From Deltaproteobacteria bacterium (lineage in GTDB: Bacteria; Desulfobacterota; Syntrophia; Syntrophales; JAFGHS01): a stretch of 64,000 bases of DNA. The translations under genes and the position numbers were made by a program. The notes under the pieces are model-generated. The model did no database searches, was not told where the DNA came from, and worked only from the letters and a program-made list of their open reading frames with translations. Of the stretch, positions 51,392-60,062 are shown in pieces (the stretch's first letter is position 1; each line of letters starts with the position of its first letter). The stretch lies in NCBI GenBank assembly GCA_016930075.1, contig JAFGHS010000036.1, forward strand, positions 47,659-111,658, given 5' to 3'.

Positions 51392-54300
51392 ATGAAACGG
51401 GGACACAGTATTGTATTACCATGGTGTGGGCAAGCGGTACTTCTGGCGCTGCTTGCTTTTTTTATGGTGTGGGTTGCGGGCTGCCATAAAGACAGCAATC
51501 CATACATGATCGGCCAATTTGTAGACGGTCCGGTGGAGGGATTGACCTTCCAGTCCGTCGCGGCAACAGGCGAGACGGACGCGAAAGGAGGATTCGGTTA
51601 TTATCAGGGAGAAAGGGTTACCTTTTACGTGGGTGGGGTGAGCGGTCTGAGATTAGGTGATGCAAAGGGCGCGAGCGTCCTTTCACCCATCGATCTGGTG
51701 CCGAGCGGGACCTCCTCTGATCCCAAGGTGATCAACATTGCCCGGTTCATACAAACGCTTGACGCCGACGGCGATTACAGCAACGGCATTAAAATCACAT
51801 CCGCCATTGCCGATAAGGTTGCTGCTTATGTGGCGGCCAATGGCGCCATCAACTTCGATCAGACAACGGCGGCCTTTGAGGCCGATGCGAGGGTTGCCGG
51901 TTTGCTCGCCGCTCTCAATAACGCCAATCTGTTTACAAATAAGGCAGTTGCCGGCGACCGTCTGTTGCGCGGCATTGCGGATGCCCGTGCCCATCTGGAG
52001 GCGTCTATCCAGCTCGAGCGGATCATACAGACGGCAAACGGGACTTTAAGCGGCTATACGGACGGCACGGTATCCGCCTGGCGGGGCATTCCCTATGCCA
52101 CACCGCCTGTAGGCGATTGGCGATGGCGGGCGCCTCAGGATCCCCAGTCCTGGTCCGGCAAGAGGCTGGCAAGGGACAGCGGGGCCCCTGCCGTCCAGCA
52201 TGAGATGGATCGCACATGGCATCAGACGGGCCGCATCATCGGCAGTGAGGACTGTCTTTACCTGGATGTGTACCGGCCCGATACGAGCGAAACGATGCTG
52301 CCGGTCTATTTCTGGATCCACGGGGGATCAAACAAATTCGGCGCCGCTTCGGGCTACATGAGCAAGGCCAAGATCATGGCGAAGAAACTCAATGTTGTGG
52401 TGGTTATTATCCAATATCGTCTGGGTCCCCTGGGCTGGTTCCGTCATGCCGGGCTGCGCAACGATGATGCGGCGGATATGGGCAATTCCGGCAATTTCGG
52501 GACCCTGGACCAGATTCAAGCCTTAAAATGGGTCCGGACCAATATCAAAACGTTCGGCGGCGATCCGGACAACATTACCATTGCCGGTCAGTCGGCGGGC
52601 GGCCATAACGTGATGAACCTGGTCATTTCGCCGTTGGCGAAGGGGCTCTTTCATAAGGCCGTCTCTCAGAGCGGCATCATGCCCGTCATCAAGGCGGAGG
52701 ATACGATCGCCAACGACGCAGCAACGGCGCTGGGACTGACGAATGGGACCGTTGCACAAAAATTACGGGCAAAGACGGCTCGAGAGATCCTGCAGGCCAC
52801 AGCCGCCGTATCCACCTTCAGCGCCTTTGCCGACGGGAATGTCGTTCCCGACACGGTGATCAATGCCCTCCATCAGGGCAACTACAACAAGGTCCCCATC
52901 ATCGTCGGATACAACCAGAACGAATGGAACGATTTTCTTCCGCTATACGGCGCCGCCTTCGGAAAGACGGTCTGGGGTAAAGTCTACGACCTGTTCGATG
53001 CGACTTTTGACCCTGCGAAAAGCTGGACCTACGCGGAAATCTTCCCGAACAGCAACGAAGAGCGGGTCTATCAGGACATGGGGCGGATTACGTCTCTGAA
53101 CTACCGGGCCAAATACCTTGACGAACTGGCCCATGAGTTGAAGATGAACCAGAATGAGGTGTATGCCTATCTGTTCAAATGGGCCGGCGGGGGTGTCGCC
53201 AAAATGGAAGAATACCGGAAGATTTTCGGCGCCGCCCACTCCATGGAGATCGTCTTTTTCTTCGGCGGCGACGACGATCTCTTCGGTTACTCCTTTATTC
53301 CGGAGAACGAGTCGGGCCGTAAGGCCCTTCAGGATGCCATGGGAACCTATCTGGGCAATTTCATGCGGACCGGCGATCCGGGCAAGGTCGGCAGCATGAC
53401 CTGGGATGCCTGGTCCAACAGCGCCGCAACCGGCGTACCCAAGGCCATTACCTTCGACGCCAACGCATCGAGTGCCGTGATCGGCTTTGAAAACACCGAA
53501 ATTTCCTTTGCCGACGTGAACACGTCTATCACCTCGATCCTTGCCGGCTGGGATGCGGACTATCGCAACGCCTGGGGCAACACGGTCCAGGTCCTCGCAA
53601 CGGCGAAAGCGGAAACGCTGCGCTTCACGGCCCGCAATCATCTGCAACTGGCTGCACGGACGGGGGCCAAAGCCTATGGAGGAACTTACGGCTATTATGT
53701 CAATTCTTACTCGGGCTATCAGATCGCCGGCTATTGGATTGAAATTCCCGACAACTGGAATAAAAAGCTGGTTCTTTACTGCCACGGATACCGGGGCACA
53801 TCGCCGTTATTGAGCATTTCGGCGCCGTCCATCCGCAGCCACCTGGCCGACAACGGCTATGCCTGGGCTGCGTCGAGCTACGGCGAAAACGGCTACCAGA
53901 TCGCCACGGGGGTTGTCGGCACCCACGAACTCCTTAAAAATTTCAAAGTGCGCTTCGGCAATCCGGAAAAGGTCTACATCATCGGACATTCCATGGGCGG
54001 CCATGTCACAGCGCGGTCCGTGACCCAGTATCCCGAGGCATACAACGGGGCGCTCCCCATGTGCGGCGTCGTGGGCGGTGCGCAGGAGCAGTTCAGCCAT
54101 TCCATGGACATGGCCCTGCTGGCCAACTATTTCTCCGGCTTGAATTACAACATCGGCAGCGAGTTCACAACGAATGAAAGCACTTTTCTGGAAACCGTCT
54201 TCGGGCTCATTGTACCGGAGACGGGCAGGCGGTCCGGCAACGGGGTCTTCGGATTTATTTCCGCATCCTCCAGCCTGCCTTACGTCTATACGTCCGCCCA

Positions 54301-54961
54301 GGCGGCGGTTCTGAACGCCCAGGGCGAGTCATTGAAAAATGCCGCCATGTACCGTTCAGGCGGAAAGCGTCCCCTGTACGACGCGTCTTTCTCCAATCAG
54401 GCGTATTTTCAGATTGTCGGACAGGGCGTCCAGTTTGCCAAGAACCCTGCGCTCGGCTCCGCTACGGGAAATATGGTTGACAACCAGAGTCAGGTTTACC
54501 AGCTCGACGACGATTACGCTTCGCAGAGCATGGCCGAACTGTCTCTCAATACGGACATTAAGCGCGTCGCTATCAGCAGCACTTTCGATTACGACAACAT
54601 CATGTTCCCCGTCCACGGCAATATTACCATTCCTGTGATGACCCTCCATGATATGGGCGACTATTTTGTGCCCTTTTCCCATGAGGTCATCTATGCCGAT
54701 AAAGTGCGGCAGGCGGGCAAGAGCCATCTTCTCAAACAGAGAATCATACGGAGCATCAGCCATTGCGGTATGAACGCGACGGAAACCGTCGAAGCCTTCA
54801 ACGATCTTGTGGCCTGGGCAGAACATGGTGCGGCGCCTGACGGAGATGATCTCCTCGATCGGGCAAAAGTGGCGGCGGATAATTTCGGCTGCCGCTTCAC
54901 GCGGGCACAGCGCGCCGGCGTGGACCCGGATGTAAATGGTTCATGGATCTGCTCGCAGTAA
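51392..54961 (+). CDS. lipoprotein fusing a type-B carboxylesterase and a second alpha/beta-hydrolase
   Basis: A 1189-residue surface or periplasmic lipoprotein (lipobox VWVAGC, Cys31). After an N-terminal adhesin-like module (about 38-215) comes a carboxylesterase domain: RGIPYATPPVGDWRW, SEDCLYLDVYRP, GNFGTLDQIQALKWV, nucleophile GQSAGG (Ser401), Glu511 in GYNQNEWND and His616 in AAHSMEIVF. From about residue 750 a second hydrolase follows with LVLYCHGYRG, nucleophile GHSMGGH (Ser867), probable acid Asp1090 (HDMGDYFVPF) and His1124 (SISHCGM). The frame is uninterrupted, so it is a true fusion. GGAGGG lies before the start. Substrates, perhaps polymeric or aromatic esters, are unknown. Confidence 0.88.
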   Translation: MKRGHSIVLPWCGQAVLLALLAFFMVWVAGCHKDSNPYMIGQFVDGPVEGLTFQSVAATGETDAKGGFGYYQGERVTFYVGGVSGLRLGDAKGASVLSPIDLVPSGTSSDPKVINIARFIQTLDADGDYSNGIKITSAIADKVAAYVAANGAINFDQTTAAFEADARVAGLLAALNNANLFTNKAVAGDRLLRGIADARAHLEASIQLERIIQTANGTLSGYTDGTVSAWRGIPYATPPVGDWRWRAPQDPQSWSGKRLARDSGAPAVQHEMDRTWHQTGRIIGSEDCLYLDVYRPDTSETMLPVYFWIHGGSNKFGAASGYMSKAKIMAKKLNVVVVIIQYRLGPLGWFRHAGLRNDDAADMGNSGNFGTLDQIQALKWVRTNIKTFGGDPDNITIAGQSAGGHNVMNLVISPLAKGLFHKAVSQSGIMPVIKAEDTIANDAATALGLTNGTVAQKLRAKTAREILQATAAVSTFSAFADGNVVPDTVINALHQGNYNKVPIIVGYNQNEWNDFLPLYGAAFGKTVWGKVYDLFDATFDPAKSWTYAEIFPNSNEERVYQDMGRITSLNYRAKYLDELAHELKMNQNEVYAYLFKWAGGGVAKMEEYRKIFGAAHSMEIVFFFGGDDDLFGYSFIPENESGRKALQDAMGTYLGNFMRTGDPGKVGSMTWDAWSNSAATGVPKAITFDANASSAVIGFENTEISFADVNTSITSILAGWDADYRNAWGNTVQVLATAKAETLRFTARNHLQLAARTGAKAYGGTYGYYVNSYSGYQIAGYWIEIPDNWNKKLVLYCHGYRGTSPLLSISAPSIRSHLADNGYAWAASSYGENGYQIATGVVGTHELLKNFKVRFGNPEKVYIIGHSMGGHVTARSVTQYPEAYNGALPMCGVVGGAQEQFSHSMDMALLANYFSGLNYNIGSEFTTNESTFLETVFGLIVPETGRRSGNGVFGFISASSSLPYVYTSAQAAVLNAQGESLKNAAMYRSGGKRPLYDASFSNQAYFQIVGQGVQFAKNPALGSATGNMVDNQSQVYQLDDDYASQSMAELSLNTDIKRVAISSTFDYDNIMFPVHGNITIPVMTLHDMGDYFVPFSHEVIYADKVRQAGKSHLLKQRIIRSISHCGMNATETVEAFNDLVAWAEHGAAPDGDDLLDRAKVAADNFGCRFTRAQRAGVDPDVNGSWICSQ

Positions 54962-54997
54962 CTGACGAATATCAAAAAGAACATCGTTGAGCAAGGG

Positions 54998-55030
54998 CCG
55001 AACGGACAGGCGGATCGCTTGTCCGTTCGG
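54998..55030 (+). terminator. intrinsic terminator of the esterase fusion gene
   Basis: A 15-bp stem (CCGAACGGACAGGCG at 54998-55012 against CGCTTGTCCGTTCGG at 55016-55030, one G-T pair) with a three-base loop, followed by AATTTATT. The T run is weak but the stem is very strong. Confidence 0.8.
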
Positions 55031-55122
55031 AATTTATTCGCCGTAAAACAGATCGATCCGGGCGGCAATCCGAATGGTTTTGCAGGGCCGGATCAATATG
55101 AAATATCGCCGCCTCCATGTCG

Positions 55123-55151
55123 TTGACAGATATTCAATAATAGCCTATAGG
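55123..55151 (+). promoter_or_regulatory. candidate sigma-70 promoter of the liv operon
   Basis: TTGACA at 55123-55128 and TATAGG at 55146-55151 with a 17-base spacer. It implies a leader of roughly 235 bases before livM, in which no riboswitch was recognised. Confidence 0.55.
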
Positions 55152-55394
55152 TGCAACGCTCCAATGGATTATATGAGATAATATTAGTTGCATTTTTTCT
55201 TAAACGTGCTAAAAAAGAAAAAGTAATTGCACTGCCAATCACAACGGCATGTCTTTTCATTGACATGCAAGTGACCATGCAACAACAGGGATAGAGTGAA
55301 ACGGCAAGAGAGTCGAAAATAAAAAAAACCGGTTTTGCCCCGCGTGTTCGGCCCTGTTTTCCAATACGAGTATTTATGAGGATGAGGTTGCCCC

Positions 55395-56465
55395 ATGGAC
55401 ATGAAGCGAGATTATTACGAGGACATTGAGCTCTTTAAAAGCGGAACGATTCTGTTTTGGTCTGTCGCTTTTCTTGTGTTTCTCTTCACCCTTCCCCTGT
55501 ATACCGAAAGTTATACGATGTTTCTTTTAAAATTGATTATGGTCCATGTGATCCTTGCGGTGGGCTTGAATATCCTTGTGGGCTACACCGGTCAGATATC
55601 CCTTGGGCATGCCGGTTTTTACGCTATCGGCGCTTACGGCACAGCAATCCTCATGATGCAATTCCATTTGCCTTTTTTTATCGCGATTATCCTCGCTGCT
55701 TTTATTGCCGCCGCGTTCGGATTTCTGTTGGGACTTCCAGCTCTACGGCTTGAGGGCCCCTATCTGGCCATTGCCACTCTCGGCTTCGGCCTCACCATCA
55801 TGCATATTATCGGGCGCTGGGATGTTTTCGGCGGGCGCATGGGCATCAAGATGCCGCCGCTCGATCTCGGTATCCCGGGGACGGCGTACAGCTGGGTTCT
55901 CAAGTCGGAAACGGGGATGTATTACCTTATTCTTATTATTGCCGTGCTGATGGTTATCGGGGCCAGAAACATCATGAAGACCCGCGTCGGACGGTCCTTC
56001 GTCGCCATCCGGGACAGCGACATCGCCGCGGAGGTGATCGGCGTCAATCTGACCCTTTACAAAACCTTGGCCTTTGCCGTGAGCGCTTTTTACGCAGGCA
56101 TCGCCGGCGGGCTCTTCGGATTTGTCCTGGGGTTTTTCGATCCCTTCACCTTTAATATGATTCTTTCCATCGTCTTTCTCGTCATGGTCGTTGTCGGCGG
56201 CCTGGGGTCCATGATGGGCCCTATCGCGGGGGCAACCCTGATTACATATCTGCAATACGATTTGCTCAAGAACCTGGCGGAAAAGCCCGTCATCGGCGAT
56301 TTTCTGGTCGATATTTCCCGGCGCTGGTTTACCGTTATCGGGTTGGAAAACTTAAACGGCATCATCCTGGGGCTCATCATGATCGGCATTATCATCTTTG
56401 AACCTCTCGGGATGTTCGGCATCTGGATCAGGATTAAGAAGTATTGGAAAACATGGCCGTTCTAA
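55395..56465 (+). CDS. livM: branched-chain amino acid-type ABC transporter permease, LivM family
   Basis: Inner-membrane permease of a LivFGHMK-type importer. The 356-residue protein has about nine or ten membrane helices and the LivM motifs AVGLNILVGYTGQISLGHAGFYAIGAYG, LRLEGPYLAIATLGFG, VGRSFVAIRDSDIAAEVIGVN and VVVGGLGSMMGPIAGA. GAGG lies seven bases before the ATG. It is first in the operon, ahead of livH. Family members also carry non-amino-acid substrates such as organic acids, amides or urea. Confidence 0.9.
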   Translation: MDMKRDYYEDIELFKSGTILFWSVAFLVFLFTLPLYTESYTMFLLKLIMVHVILAVGLNILVGYTGQISLGHAGFYAIGAYGTAILMMQFHLPFFIAIILAAFIAAAFGFLLGLPALRLEGPYLAIATLGFGLTIMHIIGRWDVFGGRMGIKMPPLDLGIPGTAYSWVLKSETGMYYLILIIAVLMVIGARNIMKTRVGRSFVAIRDSDIAAEVIGVNLTLYKTLAFAVSAFYAGIAGGLFGFVLGFFDPFTFNMILSIVFLVMVVVGGLGSMMGPIAGATLITYLQYDLLKNLAEKPVIGDFLVDISRRWFTVIGLENLNGIILGLIMIGIIIFEPLGMFGIWIRIKKYWKTWPF

Positions 56466-56476
56466 ATTAATATAAA

Positions 56477-56520
56477 AATCTCCCCATTCCCGCTTTAATA
56501 AAGGGATACAAGGGGGGATT
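56477..56520. repeat. palindromic element between livM and livH
   Basis: Imperfect inverted repeat with AATCTCCCC at one end and GGGGGGATT at the other, and an inner CGCTTTAATAAAGGG core. It fills most of the 69-base livM-livH spacer. It resembles short dispersed AATCCCCC-type repeats and may act as an mRNA-processing hairpin. Confidence 0.55.
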
Positions 56521-56534
56521 AGAGAGGATATTCT

Positions 56535-57407
56535 ATGATCGGACAACTCATCATCGAAGGACTTGCCATCGGCGCCTGCTACGGCCTTTTCGCCATCGCC
56601 GTCGTCATCATATACAAGACATCGGAGGTCGTGAACTTTGCTCAGGGTGAAATGGGCATGCTGTCCACCTTCATTGCCTACCATATCCTGACCTATTATC
56701 ATTTGCCCTTCTGGCTGGCGTTTATCATCACCATGGCCTTTGCCGTCCTGTTGGGGGTGTTTATCGAGATTGCCTTTCTGAGACCGGCTAAAGACCCCAA
56801 TCCTCTGGGGCTTATCGTCCTGACCCTCGGCGCGGAGATGCTGCTAATGGGGGTCGCGGGCTGGAAGTGGGGCGCGGAACAGAAGCAGTTTGAAATCCCC
56901 GCATCCACCGTATCCGTCCATGAACCGCTGCCGGGGCTCATTTTCAGCGACTGGAGCATCGGCGTTTTTGTCACGGCAGCCGTCATCATGGTCCTGCTTT
57001 TTGTTTTTTTCAAATACACCAAGCTTGGCGTTGCCATGCGGGCAACCCAGCAGAACGAAAACGCCGCCAAAATCATGGGAATCCGGGTGGAGCGGGTCTT
57101 CTCTATCGCCTGGGGGTTCAGCTCCCTCATCGGCGCCGTGGCGGCCATGTTTTTTGCCGCCCGTTCAACCCTTGATCCGATCTTCATGCTGGACCCCTTT
57201 ATGAAGGCTTTTGCCGCTGCCGTGCTTGGCGGGTTGATGAGCATCCCCGGCGTTGTTCTGGGCGGCGGTCTTTTGGGACTCATTGAGAACTTCTTCGGAT
57301 ATGTCTGGCCGGAATGGAAGCCCATCGTGGCCTTTGTGGTCATTGTACTGGTCCTCTGCTTCCGGCCCAGCGGACTTTTTGCCAAACATTACGTGAAGAA
57401 GGTGTAA
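56535..57407 (+). CDS. livH: branched-chain amino acid-type ABC transporter permease, LivH family
   Basis: Partner permease of LivM. The 290-residue polytopic protein begins LIIEGLAIGACYGLFAIAVVIIYKTSEVVNFAQGEMGML, the LivH N-terminal pattern. The segments LGVAMRATQQNENAAKIMGIRVERVFSIAWGFSSLIGAVAAM and AFAAAVLGGLMSIPGVVLGGGLLGLIENF follow; these are the coupling-helix region and closing helices. It is separated from livM by a palindromic element. Confidence 0.92.
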   Translation: MIGQLIIEGLAIGACYGLFAIAVVIIYKTSEVVNFAQGEMGMLSTFIAYHILTYYHLPFWLAFIITMAFAVLLGVFIEIAFLRPAKDPNPLGLIVLTLGAEMLLMGVAGWKWGAEQKQFEIPASTVSVHEPLPGLIFSDWSIGVFVTAAVIMVLLFVFFKYTKLGVAMRATQQNENAAKIMGIRVERVFSIAWGFSSLIGAVAAMFFAARSTLDPIFMLDPFMKAFAAAVLGGLMSIPGVVLGGGLLGLIENFFGYVWPEWKPIVAFVVIVLVLCFRPSGLFAKHYVKKV

Positions 57408-57443
57408 TGTACGATGAGCGGTTTCTTGCACAGCGGAGGGTTG

Positions 57444-57872
57444 ATGATCAGGGCGGCCATTCTCCTTTTGCTGCTCCAAGGGTGTGGTGATGCAGGAAAT
57501 CGCCTGGCGCTGTTCTTTGAAGAGGGGAAAATCCGGGATGCCGCCCGACGCTACCTCGACGCGGAAGTAAAAAGGGATTTGAAGGCAGTTTATGCCTGTC
57601 TGGCGCCGTCTTCCCATTATATGGCGGCAAACCCCAGTTACGCCAAGTATAGGGAAGAGGCGGATCGGTCCCCTGTCCGGATTGTGGATTATCAAATTCT
57701 TTCGATTTCCCAACTGCGGGACAATCACGATCCGGCAAAGTATCCCCGGATCGAAAAATTCGTTCAGGTCGAGGTGGATGTCAACCTGGCTAAAGAGGAA
57801 AACAAGGAACGGATTGCCGTCAATTACAGCTTCACGTTTATCAAGGAAGGCGGGAAGTGGTATAAAGGGTGA
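57444..57872 (+). CDS. small predicted lipoprotein inside the liv operon
   Basis: A 142-residue product from ATG 57444 with a short signal and lipobox LLLQGC (Cys14), and GGAGG upstream. An ATG at 57414 would bury the signal 10 residues inside. The mature part is an alpha/beta domain (RRYLDAEVKRDLKAVYACLAPSS, IVDYQILSI, FVQVEVDVNLA, NYSFTFIKEGGKWYKG) that looks like an NTF2/DUF4878-type fold. That assignment is tentative. It lies between livH and livK, where no lipoprotein is usual. It may help present substrate at the outer membrane. Confidence 0.65.
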   Translation: MIRAAILLLLLQGCGDAGNRLALFFEEGKIRDAARRYLDAEVKRDLKAVYACLAPSSHYMAANPSYAKYREEADRSPVRIVDYQILSISQLRDNHDPAKYPRIEKFVQVEVDVNLAKEENKERIAVNYSFTFIKEGGKWYKG

Positions 57873-57875
57873 ATA

Positions 57876-57952
57876 GATTCAGGGGGCCAAGGATTTGGGT
57901 GAAATACATGATGCGTTTCCATTCTTGAACCCGCGAATCCTGGACCCCTCGA
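57876..57952. repeat. long imperfect inverted repeat between the lipoprotein gene and livK
   Basis: Arms of about 25 bases: ATTCAGGGGGCCAAGGATTT near 57876 pairs imperfectly with GCGAATCCTGGACCCCTCGA near 57934-57952. The spacer is about 20 bases and there is no T run. It could be a folded mRNA element that protects the upstream transcript or a decayed mobile repeat. Confidence 0.5.
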
Positions 57953-57991
57953 AACCTTATTTACATTAACGAATCATTTGAAAAAGGAGGA

Positions 57992-59194
57992 ATGACCATG
58001 CAGTTTAAAAAGTATTATCTTGCGACAGTGCTATCTGTTATTTTTCTGTTAACGTTATGTCCCATGTCCTTTGCCGCCAACCCCCCCGGGTTCGACGACA
58101 AGGAAATCCGGGTCGCCCAGTGGGGGCCCCAAACGGGACCGGCAGCGCCCTGGGGTTCGGTGGCCCGCGGGACCGACATTCTTTTTAAGATGGTGAACGA
58201 TGAAGGCGGCATCGCCGGCCGAAAAGTCAAATACTTCGTCCGGGACGATCAGTACAATCCGGTCCAGACCAAGACGGTCGTGAAAGAACTGGTTGAAAGA
58301 CAGGGCATCTTTGCCTTTGTCGGCGGTGTGGGCGCGGCCAACGGCATGTCCGTCATCGATTATCTGGAAGAGAATAAAATCATCTGGGTCGGCCCCTCGA
58401 CGGCGGTCAAGGAATATGTGTTTCCGGCGAGAAAGTACGTCTTCTGCCTTTATCCGCTATATGAAGACGAGGCAAGCATCCTGATGAAATTTGCCATTGA
58501 AAAGCTCAAGGCCAAGAAAATCGCCCTCTTCTATCAGAATGACATCTACGGGAAGAACGGCCTCGACGGATGCAATCAGAGACTGGCAAAGCATAATATG
58601 AAGCTCGCCTTGGAAATCCCCGTGGAGCCGGGCGAAAAAGATCTGGGCTCCCAGATCCTGAAGCTCAAAAACGCCAACCCCGACGTCGTTTTCCTGTGGG
58701 TAAATCCGACGATTGCAACGATTGCCGTGAAAACGGCCGCCGCCCTGAATTTCAAGCCCCAGTGGATTTCCTCCAACACCCTTTCCGATTATCCCCTGAT
58801 GAACAAGATCACGGGCGGCCTTTGGGAAGGCGTCATTACGGGCAACTTCGGCGAGGCTCCGGATTCAAAGCTCCCGCTGTATCTTAAATATCTCGAGGTC
58901 AAGAAGAAACATGCTCCGGAAGAACGGTTGGGCACTTTTTACACGGCCGGCATTATGTATGCCGAACCCCTGGTCTACGCCCTGAAAAAAGTGGGTAAAA
59001 ACCTGAGCACCGATGCCGTTCTCAAGGAATTGAATTCCATTAAGGACTTCCAGGGCATCGGACCGAGGATCACATGGACGGAAAAGCAGCACCAGGGCAC
59101 AGATTCCATCATTATTCAGAAGTGCGGACCCAACAGCTCCTACATTCTTTTACAGGGCTGGGCCGCGAATGATCTGGCGCACTGGAAGAAATGA
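57992..59194 (+). CDS. livK: periplasmic substrate-binding protein of the liv-type transporter
   Basis: Type I periplasmic binding protein (Peripla_BP_6). The 400-residue precursor has a signal peptide ending CPMSFAANPP. The mature part opens IRVAQWGPQTGPAAPWGSVARGTDILFKMVNDEGGIAGRKVKYFVRDDQYNP and shows FAFVGGVGAANGMSVIDYLEENKIIWVGPST and KIALFYQNDIYGKNGLDG. It has a strong GGAGG start. The following acyl-CoA synthetase gene suggests a carboxylic acid ligand rather than leucine, though the sequence alone cannot settle this. Confidence 0.9.
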   Translation: MTMQFKKYYLATVLSVIFLLTLCPMSFAANPPGFDDKEIRVAQWGPQTGPAAPWGSVARGTDILFKMVNDEGGIAGRKVKYFVRDDQYNPVQTKTVVKELVERQGIFAFVGGVGAANGMSVIDYLEENKIIWVGPSTAVKEYVFPARKYVFCLYPLYEDEASILMKFAIEKLKAKKIALFYQNDIYGKNGLDGCNQRLAKHNMKLALEIPVEPGEKDLGSQILKLKNANPDVVFLWVNPTIATIAVKTAAALNFKPQWISSNTLSDYPLMNKITGGLWEGVITGNFGEAPDSKLPLYLKYLEVKKKHAPEERLGTFYTAGIMYAEPLVYALKKVGKNLSTDAVLKELNSIKDFQGIGPRITWTEKQHQGTDSIIIQKCGPNSSYILLQGWAANDLAHWKK

Positions 59195-59238
59195 TCCTGT
59201 TTGAATGTTTTCTCATAAATGAACAAATTTCCCCGATC

Positions 59239-59264
59239 ATCCCCTCCTGGAGACGGGAGGGGAT
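59239..59264 (+). promoter_or_regulatory. hairpin between livK and livG
   Basis: Nine-bp perfect stem ATCCCCTCC (59239-59247) and GGAGGGGAT (59256-59264) with an eight-base loop and no T run. Such hairpins after binding-protein genes commonly stabilise the upstream mRNA and lower expression of the ATPase genes. Confidence 0.55.
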
Positions 59265-59288
59265 GGGGGAGGATGAGGCTTGAACACC

Positions 59289-60062
59289 ATGGCTGAATTT
59301 AAAGTTGAAAACCTCAGCATCAGCTTCGGCGGTCTGAAGGCGGTGAGCGACGTCAGCTTCACCGTTCCTTCCAATGCAATCTTTTCCATCATCGGACCCA
59401 ACGGGTCGGGCAAAACGACGATCTACAACATGATCAGCGGCATCTACAAGCCCGATTCCGGCAAGGTCATGCTCGACGGCGAAAATCTTATCGGCCTTTC
59501 GCCGGACCGGATTGCCAAAAAGCGGATCGCCCGGACGTTTCAGAATATTGAATTGTTCAAAAACGCCTCCGTCATGGACAACCTTATGCTGGGCCGTCAC
59601 ATCCACATGAAGACCGGCGTCTGGGGCGGAGCGTTCATGTGGGGAAAACGCTCCCGCGCCGCCAAAGAAGAAATTGTCCACCGGGAGATTGTGGAAAAGA
59701 TTGTCGACTTTTTAGACCTTCAGTCGGTCCGCGATCAGTTCGTGGCCAACCTTCCCTATGGAACGAGAAAGCTGGTCGAACTGGGCCGCGCCCTGGCCCT
59801 GGAGCCCCAGGTTCTGCTCCTCGACGAGCCGTCGGCGGGCATGAACACGGAAGAAAAAGACAACCTGCGCATCTGGATCAAGGATATTCGGGAGGACTAT
59901 CAAACGACGATCCTCCTGATTGAACACGACATGAATATGGTGATGGGGATTTCCGACCGCATCCTGGCCATCAATCACGGCGAGATGATCATTGAGGGAA
60001 CGCCGCAGGAGGTTCAGGTTCACCCCGAAGTCATCAAGGCCTATCTGGGGGAGGAGCAATAA
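59289..60062 (+). CDS. livG: ABC transporter ATP-binding protein, LivG family
   Basis: ATPase subunit of the liv-type importer. The 257-residue protein has Walker A GPNGSGKTTIYN, the RTFQNIELFKNASVMDNLMLGRH Q-loop region of LivG, an ABC signature region LPYGTRKLVELGRAL, Walker B VLLLDEPSAGM and H-loop LIEHDMN. The ATG at 59289 is preferred; a TTG at 59280 is an alternative. The LSGGQ motif is replaced by LPYGTRK, as is usual for LivG. Confidence 0.93.
   Translation: MAEFKVENLSISFGGLKAVSDVSFTVPSNAIFSIIGPNGSGKTTIYNMISGIYKPDSGKVMLDGENLIGLSPDRIAKKRIARTFQNIELFKNASVMDNLMLGRHIHMKTGVWGGAFMWGKRSRAAKEEIVHREIVEKIVDFLDLQSVRDQFVANLPYGTRKLVELGRALALEPQVLLLDEPSAGMNTEEKDNLRIWIKDIREDYQTTILLIEHDMNMVMGISDRILAINHGEMIIEGTPQEVQVHPEVIKAYLGEEQ

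Larger units (their letters stand above)
54962..55394. other. intergenic region between esterase and liv operon
   Basis: About 430 bases without a supported gene. It holds the esterase terminator (54998-55030) and a promoter candidate (55123-55151). The rest is AT-rich sequence with short frames of no recognisable content. Confidence 0.6.

Noticed and set aside
52943..53785. Minus-strand 280-codon frame inside the esterase fusion gene.
   Set aside because: The sense strand carries a continuous enzyme with catalytic motifs through this region. The antisense product is not recognisable.
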